Numbered from the stretch's first letter, positions 25,351 through 33,591 are shown. The stretch is DNA of 36,116 bases from an uncultured Bacteroidales bacterium (GCA_902799185.1 CADBZO010000018.1:1-36116), one strand, 5' to 3'. Numbers and translations: made by a program. Notes: generated by a model not told the origin, from the letters alone.

Positions 25351-26259
25351 TTACAAATACATTTGTGCCAAATGCCTCGTTTCCTCGGCGAATTGTTCCC
25401 GCAGCAATTGCGGAGCAAGGACTTCAATGTTAGATCCGTAGGTGCGGAGCTGCTGGATGAAATCAAACGTAGGCGCAACATGCCATTCGAAAACACAGGG
25501 TTCGGGTTCGCTCTGCGAGTGATGCAGCGGAAGCGAACGCAGGTATTTGGCATCTTTCTCGGATGCAACGCGTACGCGGACAAGTTCAGGTTTCAGGTCA
25601 TTGCCGCAGAACACGCCATAGAAAGGCGCAAAATACTCATGCGCATCAAAGTTTTTGGGACGTTTGAAGGTCTTTTCCAACAGTTCAAGGCTGATGATGC
25701 GGTCAAGGGAGTATATCTTAGGACTTTTCGGGTCTATGGTTCCGTCGAGTTCGGTACAGATGCCCAGCACGTACCACCGTTGTTTGAACACCTTGAGGCA
25801 TAGCGGCGAGAGATAGAAGCCATGCGGCGCGTCCGTGTCAAACCGCTGGTGCGTGCAGAGGAGGTTCCGGCTCTCGCTGATGGCGGTGACGATGGTCGTG
25901 AGGTATTGGGTTCCTTCCGGAATGGATTCGTAGATGATGCTGTCGCGCAACTCACGGCTGGCATCGAGCGACTGACTGACGGCAAACTGCGAGAGAAGCC
26001 ACTGTTTGGTTTGGCTGTTTATGTCCGAATCGTCGATGTAATACTGCCCTGTGGCACGCTCGCAAAGGATCTCTATATCGAAGAGTTCTTCGATGTCACG
26101 TCGTATCCGGTAGAACGACGTGTCCGGGATAGCCGTCTCGTGGCTGTCGTTATACCGCGAGTTCGACCACTTCCTGTCTATCTGCTCTTTGGTGATCTTC
26201 CCCGCACTCCGGATCGTATCCACCAACCAAAAGTATTTCTTGAATTGTACTACGGACAT
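25351..26259 (-). CDS. WYL-domain transcriptional regulator
   Basis: 302 residues. The N-terminal part (about 1-75) looks like a winged helix, SVVQFKKYFWLVDTIRSAG with TSFYRIRRDIEELFDIEI as recognition region; the centre has a WYL domain with GFYLSPLCLKVFKQRWYVLG and YSLDRIISLELL. WYL proteins sense ligands, often nucleic acids or nucleotides, and related ones (BrxR, CapW) repress defence operons. The frame could begin at a TTG 2 codons earlier; the ATG at 26259 is preferred. It is the last gene of the helicase-Hsp70-like operon, 21 bp after the ATPase stop, in the same direction, whereas BrxR-like regulators usually come first. Its base composition looks closer to the core genome than that of its two partners. 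Confidence 0.85.
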   Translation of the reverse strand: MSVVQFKKYFWLVDTIRSAGKITKEQIDRKWSNSRYNDSHETAIPDTSFYRIRRDIEELFDIEILCERATGQYYIDDSDINSQTKQWLLSQFAVSQSLDASRELRDSIIYESIPEGTQYLTTIVTAISESRNLLCTHQRFDTDAPHGFYLSPLCLKVFKQRWYVLGICTELDGTIDPKSPKIYSLDRIISLELLEKTFKRPKNFDAHEYFAPFYGVFCGNDLKPELVRVRVASEKDAKYLRSLPLHHSQSEPEPCVFEWHVAPTFDFIQQLRTYGSNIEVLAPQLLREQFAEETRHLAQMYL

Positions 26260-26280
26260 AATCAATATAATTGAGAGTTT

Positions 26281-27924
26281 TCACCAAGTTCCCATAGCAA
26301 GACGAAAATCATTCTCAGGAGTCTTTTCCACAGGTTTATCTTTGGGCATATCAGGTAGATGATTGAAGAATGCCTCTAATGGTTTTTCATCTAATTCTTC
26401 ATCTACATCAACCTGTTGAGACAAACCATATGCGGTCGCTACTATTGGGAATAAATCCTCAGGAATATTACCGGCATTACCTAAGTGCTCAATATTAAGT
26501 AGATATTTATTGATAGGTCTTTTGTCCGAGAAATATATATCAGATGTGCTAAACTCTCTGATTTTCGAGTACACAGAACCGCCTCCGCACAAATAAATAG
26601 GCTTGTCTTTCATGGCTATTTCTACATGGGACTTGTTGTATCCTTTTTTACTTTGACCGGATAGAAAGACACCAACTATCTGTTTAACAAGGCTCCGAAG
26701 TTGACCATTCAATTCGTTTTTATAAATAGCAATTGGTTGAGCAAATTGTTCTTTTCCTTGAGCCTGCCTAAAAACATCTTGTATTTCGGCAATTGTTTGA
26801 TTAGGATGCAATTTCTGATATTCTTCAAATATAAAGTTAAGCCCCTTGTTAAAAGAATAAACTCTATGTATTCCTATCGTTTTGTTTGCGCCATTCTGTC
26901 CTCCATAAACCGAACACATCGCAATATCCGTAGTACCACCTCCAATATCAACAAGTAGGAACATACCGGAACCAAGTTTTTCCCGTATAGCGAGTAATCC
27001 AGCGCTCGCTTCAGGTATCACAATGGCTGGTGCGCTCTTTATCTGTTCTGTCTTTAACAAGTTACATAATTCATCAATAGTAGCGGATACATAACCCTCT
27101 AATGACTTAAAGTGATCGGCTAAGAAAACAGCATTAGACCAAATTCTTCTTGCAACGCCACGGCGCTGTTGAGACACACGTCCTTTCGAGCCTAATGGTG
27201 CACCAAGTTGGACGGTAAATTCATAGCCAATGCGTTTGCGAATACACAAACAAACATAAGCCATATACAGCGCCGACAAAGTTTCTGGAGAATATGCATA
27301 TGGCCATGTAGATGGATAGAAAGAGGCTTGCTTAAAATAGCGGAATCGCATTTGTGAAGTTGCCTCTAAATCTTTCTTCCATAATTCATAAGCCAATTGA
27401 TAGTCTTTTTCTGCTTGCTCAACCTTGCGTTTCCATTCTGTTTCAATCTGTATGTTTTTCGCAGCAGTCTCTTTCTTCCTATTAAGCCACGCTTGTTTAC
27501 GATTTTCATTAGCTCTCTCGGTGGTAGCACACTCTTGTTTCCACTTCTTCATTTCTTCAGAAATAGGAAGTAATTTTTCGAGGACAGCCAAGTATCCTGT
27601 ATTCTTTGATTCCGGTTTTTTAGGCAAAGGCTCATATTTGGGTTCTGTTGGTATAGGAAGATATTCTGGATCTGCAATCACTTCTTTCTCGGGAGGGTTA
27701 TTGCCATCATTCACTACTATAAGTGCCTTTGAAGAGTCTGCAAAACCATAACTAACTGTGCGGTCTTGATTGATTTGCACAATAGATGGTAGTAGCACGG
27801 TCGTTTTTCCATTTGGCATCACATATTCGAGGAACTCATAAACAGGCACACGTTTGTTTAGTGCGTCCTCGATACATACCTTTGTTTGGTGGGTACCAAA
27901 GTCTATTCCTACATTGTATCTCAT
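26281..27924 (-). CDS. Actin/Hsp70-fold ATPase with coiled-coil insertion, candidate defence protein
   Basis: 547 residues. Three nucleotide-binding motifs of the actin/Hsp70/ParM superfamily are present: phosphate-1 NVGIDFGTHQTKVCI (4-18), phosphate-2 FLLVDIGGGTTDIAM (322-336) and adenosine IYLCGGGSVY (443-452). Between them, residues about 113-190 form a charged, Trp-containing coiled coil (KKWKQEC, EWKRKVEQAEKDYQ, ELWKKDL). There is no Hsp70 substrate-binding domain. It starts 1 bp after the stop of the SNF2-like helicase, so the two are translationally coupled and probably act as one complex. AT-rich relative to the core genes, which suggests horizontal acquisition. Ligand, partner and output are unknown; a defence role is inferred from association with a helicase and a WYL regulator. 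Confidence 0.8.
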   Translation of the reverse strand: MRYNVGIDFGTHQTKVCIEDALNKRVPVYEFLEYVMPNGKTTVLLPSIVQINQDRTVSYGFADSSKALIVVNDGNNPPEKEVIADPEYLPIPTEPKYEPLPKKPESKNTGYLAVLEKLLPISEEMKKWKQECATTERANENRKQAWLNRKKETAAKNIQIETEWKRKVEQAEKDYQLAYELWKKDLEATSQMRFRYFKQASFYPSTWPYAYSPETLSALYMAYVCLCIRKRIGYEFTVQLGAPLGSKGRVSQQRRGVARRIWSNAVFLADHFKSLEGYVSATIDELCNLLKTEQIKSAPAIVIPEASAGLLAIREKLGSGMFLLVDIGGGTTDIAMCSVYGGQNGANKTIGIHRVYSFNKGLNFIFEEYQKLHPNQTIAEIQDVFRQAQGKEQFAQPIAIYKNELNGQLRSLVKQIVGVFLSGQSKKGYNKSHVEIAMKDKPIYLCGGGSVYSKIREFSTSDIYFSDKRPINKYLLNIEHLGNAGNIPEDLFPIVATAYGLSQQVDVDEELDEKPLEAFFNHLPDMPKDKPVEKTPENDFRLAMGTW

Positions 27925-27925
27925 A

Positions 27926-30900
27926 CTACTCCACTATTATATGACTTAGCGATATTAGGCGTGAAACTTGAGGTAACTCTATGTGACAATCACGAACTCT
28001 ATCCAGTGCCTCTAATTTATCTTGTTCCAAGCGGCGAAGAATACCATTACGGGATGGCAATATTCGTTCAAGATTCTTTTGCTCTTGCACCAATTCTTCT
28101 TTATAGTCGCCCCAATAGTATTGCTTGCTTTGTTTGATTTCTTCTATGCGTTTCTCGAAGCGAGCAATTGTTTGCTTTTCTTGCTCGATTTTATTATTAT
28201 GGTATTCTTCTTGACGTAACAACTCGACTTGTTTTGTACTTTCCAAGCGGGTACTATAATAGGCTAACTTTTTATCTTCTTCATTGCAGATTTCTTCTGC
28301 GAAGTGATTATTTAAAAGATCCATCAAGTGCTCATCTGTCAATACAGGATGAGACATAGGTCGTGCATATAATTGCGCTTCGCCTAGAAAATGTTCTGCC
28401 ACATCTGCATCTTCACACATTCTATCTTGATCCTTATCATACAGAATTGGAAGTAAAATCTCGAGGTTCTGAGCTTTACCATACATAGTCCGTTTGAGCA
28501 CCAATTGGTATAAAGCCAAGAAATATTCTCCAATATGCACAGATGGCATATCATCAAACAATACTTTTGGAATTACGTATTGGAAAGTATCTTCATCTTC
28601 TTGATTGCGCTGTTTGAAGAAGTTCATTGCAGCTAATATAAAAGGATGGTATGGGTCTATGTAAATACATCCCGGATGTTGTTGCGCAATATCTCTATTG
28701 AATGCTAAACATATCTCAGACAAGTCACGAATCCGCGTTCTAAAACGATTAGCTTCCTTTTCGTATTCCGCGCCGATATACTCATATTGCGATAAGAACC
28801 CTGTTAGAATATGTGGACTATCTTTGGGTATATGGAAGGTGTATGTGCCATCAGCATTTGCATCCATAGAGCAAGTTGTAAGTTTATACCGAATGACATT
28901 TCGAATATAACTTTCCAATTCCTTGTCGGTAATATAACGATGGTTGCGTTGAATACTATTTATCTCATTGGTGAAATAAGCATCATTGGTCAATGTATTT
29001 GTCAATTCCTCAGTGATACTTTCCAAATCCTTTTTGGCACGAATAGCCGCTTGGGCAACCGCATCTATTAAGGCTTGCTCTTGTTCTTTCGATATCTTGG
29101 TGCAATAAAGTTCTTTCTCCAAACTAACAAAAATCTGCTGAAGGCTTTTACCTTGAAGTCCATTCACTTCAAGGTCCTTATCCAAGATGGCTTCTAAGTC
29201 GCCGATACATCCTTTGAAAATATCAATACGGTCTAATAAACGCTTGTATATATCTTCTTGGATAGAATCAGCAACAATGAGATTGTAAATATGAACGATA
29301 GGAGATTTCTGTCCAAATCGATCCACACGACCTATACGTTGCTCTACCACCATTGGATTCCATGGGAGATCGTAGTTTACAATAGAATCACAGAATTGCA
29401 TATCAAGACCCTCGCTCCCTACTTCGGAAGAAAGAAGTATCTTAACATCATCACTATTTTTGAACCTTTCGATTTCTTGCACACGATTTTCGATATCACC
29501 ATGGATCATTGCAGTTTGGTAACCCAACTTGCTCAATCGAATAGAAAGATATTTGAGTGTGTTTTTGAAGAGCGCAAAAATGATAATCTTATTACCTTGA
29601 GCGGCGTGATTATCCACCACTTCACGTATAATCTCTATGAGCTTATCAAACTTGGCATCAGGTTTCTCTTCATATTCATCAATCCCCTCATCAAGCATGT
29701 ATGTCTCATTAAGATACGCATACACACTACTTGCAATACGCCGTTTTTTTTGGATTAAGCCAAGCGTCGCACCCATAGTCATCCTCGCATCCCCGTACTC
29801 ATCAATATAGGAATTATCTTCTTTATACTCCTCTATGACTTTGTCAAAATATTCCCTTTCTTCTGGATATAAAGATACGTAGTGCGTCTGAGGGTCGCGA
29901 GTGGCTTGAGACATATCCTCAACCACTTCTTTCTTCCGCGTGCGTGTGAAGATATTGTTAATCATGCTCATGGAAGAAAGGTCTGTTTGCAGTTGAACAC
30001 GTAACTGCGGTGTGTCTGGTAGTTTCGATTTGGCAATTATCTCCTGATACAAGGGAACATCTGCATAACGTTTCCCAATGGTGGTGACTGCATCGTAATT
30101 CAATTGATTTTCTTCGCTACCAGACTGATAGTGAGTGACTATCTGAGTGTTATCCAAATCCGTAAATATGTCCACCAGATTATTCCCTGACTTAGCCAAT
30201 TTGCTTAGAGCCTCGATAAAAGGTCTATTCTCATTTAGTGCATTGTCAAATTGGGGAAAATTGTCAAATCGATTCGGATCTAATAAGTTAAGAAGATTAA
30301 ATAGATTCTCTTGGCTAATCATAATAGGAGTAGCAGTCAAGAAAACTACAGATTTAGCATGTTCGATTAAGAGACGCATCCCCTTGTGTAATTGCGTATT
30401 GCTATTTCTCATCCTATGTGCCTCATCGCAGAGGATAAAGTCGAATCGAATAGATGAAAAATATAATAGGTGATGTAAGGTCTCTCTAGCGACTGTCCAT
30501 TTCTGGGCATCTATTTTTCCGTCCTCTATATCTTTAAGTTTTTCTTCGTCCGCACGAGATAGGCGTACTTTCTCGTAATTGATAATTCCTCGAATTATTT
30601 CTGGACCATGCTTCAAATCATAGATCAAGTCCTTGACTTCATCGTAAATCTTAAAGTCAAACCCAAATTTTTCCTCCAACTCATCATGCCACTTGTCAAG
30701 CAACGAATGAGGACAGATGACGAGCGCACTTCTCATCTCCTTGCGCGCTTTTAATTCCATCATAATATGTCCCGCCTCGATTGTTTTACCAAGACCGACC
30801 TCATCAGCAACAAGGATTCTGCGATTTTCAGAGTTAAGAAATTTCAATAATGGTTTATACTGGTATGCCTTAAATACCGTTTTGGAAGCCATTAAAGTAG

Positions 30901-31174
30901 AGAGAGTATTATTACTGGTGTTCTCCAGTTTAAATGTAGTATTGATGCGAGTGAAGTCTTCACAACTTCCAAACATACCACGCTTGCACTTGTCAAATGG
31001 ATTAGCGATGATAGTATCTCTTTCTAGATACCTTTCAAGACACCTTGCTTCACCACTAGGAAACACAACAGTATATTGCTGACGGCCATCGACAGCATCA
31101 TGCACAACAAGAACCGAACCATGTTCATTAGTTCTTATATTGACAACTCTATCTCCAACTTGAAATTCCGGCAT
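27926..31174 (-). CDS. SNF2/RapA(HepA)-like helicase, candidate defence protein
   Basis: 1082 residues. An N-terminal small beta-barrel (FQVGDRVVNI...GSVLVVHD, 4-26) resembles the Tudor/KOW-like start of RapA. The SF2 core shows motif I LVADEVGLGKTIEAG (121-135), DEAH box ILCDEAHRMRN (247-257), FLTATPI (278-284), motif V SSEVGSEGLDM (582-592) and motif VI EQRIGRVDRFGQ (611-622). The last 450 residues are not recognised and end in a long coiled coil (about 950-1060); no nuclease motif was seen. Likely an ATP-driven DNA translocase or protein-DNA remodeller. It directly follows a truncated gene tail (1-bp gap) and precedes the Hsp70-like gene (1-bp gap). Visibly AT-rich. Confidence 0.88.
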   Translation of the reverse strand: MPEFQVGDRVVNIRTNEHGSVLVVHDAVDGRQQYTVVFPSGEARCLERYLERDTIIANPFDKCKRGMFGSCEDFTRINTTFKLENTSNNTLSTLMASKTVFKAYQYKPLLKFLNSENRRILVADEVGLGKTIEAGHIMMELKARKEMRSALVICPHSLLDKWHDELEEKFGFDFKIYDEVKDLIYDLKHGPEIIRGIINYEKVRLSRADEEKLKDIEDGKIDAQKWTVARETLHHLLYFSSIRFDFILCDEAHRMRNSNTQLHKGMRLLIEHAKSVVFLTATPIMISQENLFNLLNLLDPNRFDNFPQFDNALNENRPFIEALSKLAKSGNNLVDIFTDLDNTQIVTHYQSGSEENQLNYDAVTTIGKRYADVPLYQEIIAKSKLPDTPQLRVQLQTDLSSMSMINNIFTRTRKKEVVEDMSQATRDPQTHYVSLYPEEREYFDKVIEEYKEDNSYIDEYGDARMTMGATLGLIQKKRRIASSVYAYLNETYMLDEGIDEYEEKPDAKFDKLIEIIREVVDNHAAQGNKIIIFALFKNTLKYLSIRLSKLGYQTAMIHGDIENRVQEIERFKNSDDVKILLSSEVGSEGLDMQFCDSIVNYDLPWNPMVVEQRIGRVDRFGQKSPIVHIYNLIVADSIQEDIYKRLLDRIDIFKGCIGDLEAILDKDLEVNGLQGKSLQQIFVSLEKELYCTKISKEQEQALIDAVAQAAIRAKKDLESITEELTNTLTNDAYFTNEINSIQRNHRYITDKELESYIRNVIRYKLTTCSMDANADGTYTFHIPKDSPHILTGFLSQYEYIGAEYEKEANRFRTRIRDLSEICLAFNRDIAQQHPGCIYIDPYHPFILAAMNFFKQRNQEDEDTFQYVIPKVLFDDMPSVHIGEYFLALYQLVLKRTMYGKAQNLEILLPILYDKDQDRMCEDADVAEHFLGEAQLYARPMSHPVLTDEHLMDLLNNHFAEEICNEEDKKLAYYSTRLESTKQVELLRQEEYHNNKIEQEKQTIARFEKRIEEIKQSKQYYWGDYKEELVQEQKNLERILPSRNGILRRLEQDKLEALDRVRDCHIELPQVSRLISLSHIIVE

Positions 31175-31175
31175 A

Positions 31176-31289
31176 TCATCTAATACTTTCTATCAATTTC
31201 TCCAAACTGACACATACCTTGGTGAAGAGTTTGTACATCAGTTCCGATTCAAAACTATCTTTGTCGGGAATAAGCACATACGCTTCATT
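31176..31289 (-). pseudogene. 3' remnant of a deleted gene just upstream of the helicase
   Basis: 37 in-frame codons (NEAYVLIPDKDSFESELMYK then LFTKVCVSLEKLIESIR) end in TGA one base before the helicase ATG, exactly the spacing used between helicase and Hsp70-like gene. Upstream the frame is closed at once by TGA (31290-31292), and no good start precedes the first codons; only an internal ATG would allow a 20-residue peptide. Charged, amphipathic, protein-like composition suggests the C-terminal end of a former operon gene. The family cannot be told from this length. It marks a deletion or insertion boundary near 31290. Confidence 0.6.
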
Positions 31290-31348
31290 TCAGGTTGTTT
31301 TTTTATTTGTGTTTATCACACGTTTGCTTTGCTTTTCTTGTATCCTAA

Positions 31349-31395
31349 CTTGTACTATTTTCCTTGTACTATTTTTGTTTGAGCTTGTACTATTA
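31349..31395. repeat. Three CTTGTACTATT repeats upstream of the helicase operon
   Basis: Identical 11-mers at 31349-31359, 31363-31373 and 31384-31394, start-to-start 14 and 21 bp, both multiples of seven. The last copy overlaps the stop codon of the AlbA_2 gene. They could be operator sites or another heptamer-phased repeat. Confidence 0.75.
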
Positions 31396-32766
31396 GCTCT
31401 CAATTACTTCCCAATACCCACCCTTGTCAGGGCCAATACGACGGATATACCCGGACTCTTGCAATTGTTGTATATACCATTTCACACTATCTGCAGAAAG
31501 ACCAAGTATCTCAGCTAATTGTCTCCTTGAAAGTTTTGGATTTTTGGTCAATTGCTCGAGAATGAGTGCGTTTTTATATGCTCTATTTGTCGGGTGACAT
31601 TCTGGGTAGTTTTCGATTTTCTGGCTTTTTTTCTGGGTGGTTTTCTGGGTGGAAATTGTTTTTTCTGGGTGGTTTTCTTCTCCCGGAAGCCATGCGTAAG
31701 GAATCACAACACGAGTAAAATGATCCATAAAGATAAAACACTCCTTACCATATACCTTCATCACTCGCTGAAGGCCGGTTCCCAATGACTCAACCAACTC
31801 AACATCGCGGAATACACGCATCAACTCTTTGTTGCGCGGATTGCTGACACCATTGAAGAAATCTTCCTGATTCATATCGTCGGGAAGTGTTCCCGTAGAT
31901 GTAATCTCCATGCGGTCGGAAAAGAGTTCAAACTTAGGTGGCACCTCGTTGAAATAATCGTTGTGAACAATCGCGTTGATGACTAATTCGCGTACAGCAC
32001 GCTCATTCCACAGCGGTGTGTCTGTGCGGTAAGGATAGCCGATGACTGTTTTTACTGTATTTTCAACCCGCAGACGATCTAAAACACGGTCCGTTGCTTT
32101 TAACAAAGAACAATAACCATATTCATGGTTCTCTATCAGTTCGTCTCTATCTTTTCCTGCGTATTTAGCAACTTTGATAGATGTGCTATTTTCATCCGCT
32201 AACAGATATGCCACATAATTGTATCTGCCATCATCCGTTAGGAGTTCCAAGCTTTTGGCAAAATTACTATTGAGTGTCAGATGTTTGCTATCGTAGTAGA
32301 TATTCAATTGACGGAAAGTTAAATCTTGTCGCGGTGAAGGAATATGCTTGAGAGAGCGACGCACTCTACGAGAAAACATATCTTCAATCTGCGTTTGCGT
32401 CATAGGCTCTGCTGCCGTTCCGATACGCGTAAAGCAGCCTTTGGGAGAAAGACCATACTGCTTTTTATAATATGGTTTCTCCGAACCGGATGAGACAAAC
32501 ACCCTAATAACAGATACTCCTTCTATGTGTTCTGCCGTAACGTCGAACAGCCCCATTGGGGAAGGGAGAATATTGTCCCTAAGTCGGTTCTTGATAGTGA
32601 GCATGTCGCTGTCAATATCCTTCACGCCGACAGGTTTGCCGGAGTCATCCACGCCGATGTAGATAATACCTCCCTCTCGGTAGTTAAGGAAAGCCACAAC
32701 CTCTTTCTCGATGTCGAGTTCGCGAGTCAGTTCGCGCTTAAACTCTATGCGGTTGGATTCTAACAT
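31393..32766 (-). CDS. AlbA_2 (Schlafen-type) domain regulator with GHKL-like and winged-helix domains
   Basis: 457 residues. N-terminal AlbA_2 domain (IEFKRELTRELDIEKEVVAF, then NYREGGIIYIGVDDSGKPVG) typical of RecG-like predicted transcriptional regulators; central ATPase-like region with RELVINAIVHNDYFN and GTGLQRVMKVYG; a Thr/Gln/Lys-rich linker (TISTQKTTQKKSQK) encoded by a simple repeat of AAAACCACCCAG type; and a C-terminal winged helix (SRRQLAEILGLSADSVKWYI). Such proteins are common in accessory and defence islands and may bind DNA or nucleotides. It has its own promoter (32825-32856) and ends 218 bp before the helicase. The dyad CACATC-TT-GATGTG (32789-32802) in its leader is a possible self-control site. 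Confidence 0.83.
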   Translation of the reverse strand: MLESNRIEFKRELTRELDIEKEVVAFLNYREGGIIYIGVDDSGKPVGVKDIDSDMLTIKNRLRDNILPSPMGLFDVTAEHIEGVSVIRVFVSSGSEKPYYKKQYGLSPKGCFTRIGTAAEPMTQTQIEDMFSRRVRRSLKHIPSPRQDLTFRQLNIYYDSKHLTLNSNFAKSLELLTDDGRYNYVAYLLADENSTSIKVAKYAGKDRDELIENHEYGYCSLLKATDRVLDRLRVENTVKTVIGYPYRTDTPLWNERAVRELVINAIVHNDYFNEVPPKFELFSDRMEITSTGTLPDDMNQEDFFNGVSNPRNKELMRVFRDVELVESLGTGLQRVMKVYGKECFIFMDHFTRVVIPYAWLPGEENHPEKTISTQKTTQKKSQKIENYPECHPTNRAYKNALILEQLTKNPKLSRRQLAEILGLSADSVKWYIQQLQESGYIRRIGPDKGGYWEVIES

Positions 32767-32788
32767 AATTTTCTATCATGTGTTTATG

Positions 32789-32802
32789 CACATCTTGATG
32801 TG
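32789..32802. promoter_or_regulatory. Dyad in the leader of the AlbA_2 gene
   Basis: CACATC-TT-GATGTG lies roughly 16-29 nt after the predicted transcript start and before the ATG at 32766. It may be an operator or a small hairpin. Confidence 0.4.
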
Positions 32803-32824
32803 TCTTGCACTTAAATTTCGCCTG

Positions 32825-32856
32825 CAAAGTTACCACTTTTTTTTCATATATGCAAA
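32825..32856 (-). promoter_or_regulatory. Promoter of the AlbA_2 gene
   Basis: Minus strand: TTTG (32856-32853), 20-bp spacer with A8, TAACTTTG (32832-32825). Confidence 0.8.
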
Positions 32857-32887
32857 TTAAATTGCATATAACACAAAATATAAGCTC

Positions 32888-32986
32888 CTAAATGTTCATA
32901 AACATTGATACTAGGAACCACACTCCCAAGATGATTTCTACCAAACTAATCAAAAGACTTATCAATTCTTCCATGTTTTTATTCAT
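32888..32986 (-). CDS. Small hydrophobic peptide, second of a tandem pair (32 residues)
   Basis: Starts MNKNMEELISLLISLVEI and continues with a hydrophobic stretch ILGVWFLVSMFMNI to TAG at 32888-32890. An internal ATG at 32974 would give 28 residues, exactly the length of the neighbouring peptide at 33127-33213, and both then start ME(E/K) and share an SLV-x-LG-x-F pattern. It could be a single-span membrane peptide, such as a type I toxin or a small regulatory protein. Expression is unproven; the support is its pairing with a similar ORF, a promoter upstream and the absence of other genes here. Confidence 0.5.
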   Translation of the reverse strand: MNKNMEELISLLISLVEIILGVWFLVSMFMNI

Positions 32987-33126
32987 TTAAGTTTTTTTTG
33001 CACCGCCGACTCTCACGAGCCGACGAATGCTTGCTTCATTTCAATCCCGGAGCATCCTTCCAACGGAATGGAAGGAGCGGCCTCCGCCTAGAAAGGCATT
33101 CAGTAATCTATCCATAAGCAAGTATA
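32987..33126 (-). ncRNA. Structured region between the two small peptides
   Basis: GC-rich compared with its surroundings. It can form CCTTCCA-ACGGAA-TGGAAGG (33056-33075) and GGAG-CGGC-CTCC (33074-33085) hairpins, and has GTCGGC twice on the minus strand near 33003-33024. A third tiny ORF (24 codons, 33041-33115, MDRLLNAFLGGGRSFHSVGR) overlaps it. Could be a regulatory RNA element controlling the downstream peptide. Confidence 0.35.
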
Positions 33127-33213
33127 TTATATACACAGCAGCACTGCTGCGATGAAAAACATTCCTATTAAACCTAATGTGTCCATTACCAAACTCAAAA
33201 CGCTCTTTTCCAT
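33127..33213 (-). CDS. Small hydrophobic peptide, first of a tandem pair (28 residues)
   Basis: MEKSVLSLVMDTLGLIGMFF followed by IAAVLLCI and TAA (33127-33129). One predicted transmembrane helix covers most of it. It resembles the peptide at 32888-32974 in length and pattern. Two possible promoters lie upstream (33443-33474, and a -7 element at 33299-33306). A type I toxin-like or signalling role is possible but unproven. It does not show the conserved C-terminal GVTSC ending I associate with Bacteroidota smalltalk proteins. Confidence 0.5.
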   Translation of the reverse strand: MEKSVLSLVMDTLGLIGMFFIAAVLLCI

Positions 33214-33298
33214 AATCTCACAAATTTTGCAGTTAAACTACCTTATTTTTTTCAAATTCTTATCCCTTTCTGGAATGATTATCTTTTGATTTTCGTTG

Positions 33299-33334
33299 CA
33301 AAGGTACTGCATCAAACTCCCAAAACTCGGGAGT
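33299..33334 (-). promoter_or_regulatory. Possible regulated promoter of the small peptides
   Basis: A perfect -7 element TACCTTTG (33306-33299, minus strand) lacks a matching -33 at the usual 20-bp distance. In its place is the inverted repeat ACTCCC (33316-33321) / GGGAGT (33329-33334), a likely operator for an activator or repressor. Confidence 0.5.
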
Positions 33335-33442
33335 GAAATAAAATAAATGACAAAAAAGTGCGTTTTTGTATCATAAGACACAAAAAAGAACCATTCGCTA
33401 TTCCGAACAGCTCTTTAATGTTTTTTAAGTCAAATTCGGCTG

Positions 33443-33474
33443 CAAAGTTAGTAATAAATTTTGAAATACGCAAA
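33443..33474 (-). promoter_or_regulatory. Upstream promoter towards the small peptides
   Basis: Minus strand: TTTG (33474-33471), 20-bp spacer, TAACTTTG (33450-33443). The spacer has AAAATTTATT instead of A8. No gene other than the small peptides lies downstream before the AlbA_2 promoter. Confidence 0.7.
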
Positions 33475-33528
33475 TATATCAGAAAGAATTTAAGATTTGA
33501 ACAAAAAAAGAACCAAAAGAAAAAAAGA

Positions 33529-33550
33529 TGTAACACCTATTGTAACACCT
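33529..33550. repeat. Direct repeat TGTAACACCT x2
   Basis: Two identical 10-mers 12 bp apart, in AT-rich DNA just left of the GC-rich palindrome at 33580-33591. Confidence 0.7.
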
Positions 33551-33579
33551 TAAATTTATTAAATAAAGGTTGTGGTACT

Positions 33580-33591
33580 GCGCGTACGCGC
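33580..33591. repeat. Palindrome GCGCGTACGCGC
   Basis: Perfect 12-bp palindrome of very high GC content in an AT-rich surrounding; may be a protein site or the end of an inserted element. Confidence 0.6.

Noticed and set aside
31250-31257. TAGTTTTG as a -7 element for the helicase operon
   Set aside because: No TTTG lies 19-21 bp upstream and the match falls within the codons of the gene remnant; likely chance.
25351-32766. Assignment of the helicase operon to BREX, DISARM, Zorya or a restriction system
   Set aside because: No BrxC/PglX/PglZ, no DrmA/DrmB/methylase, no ZorA/ZorB and no nuclease or methyltransferase motif is present; a shared SNF2 helicase or WYL protein is not enough.
33127-33213. 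Smalltalk-family peptide
   Set aside because: Length fits, but the conserved Thr-rich middle and C-terminal GVTSC ending are absent in both peptides.
33312-33536. 74-codon minus-strand open frame rich in Phe and Leu
   Set aside because: It runs through the promoter at 33443-33474, and its composition reflects T-rich DNA rather than a protein.
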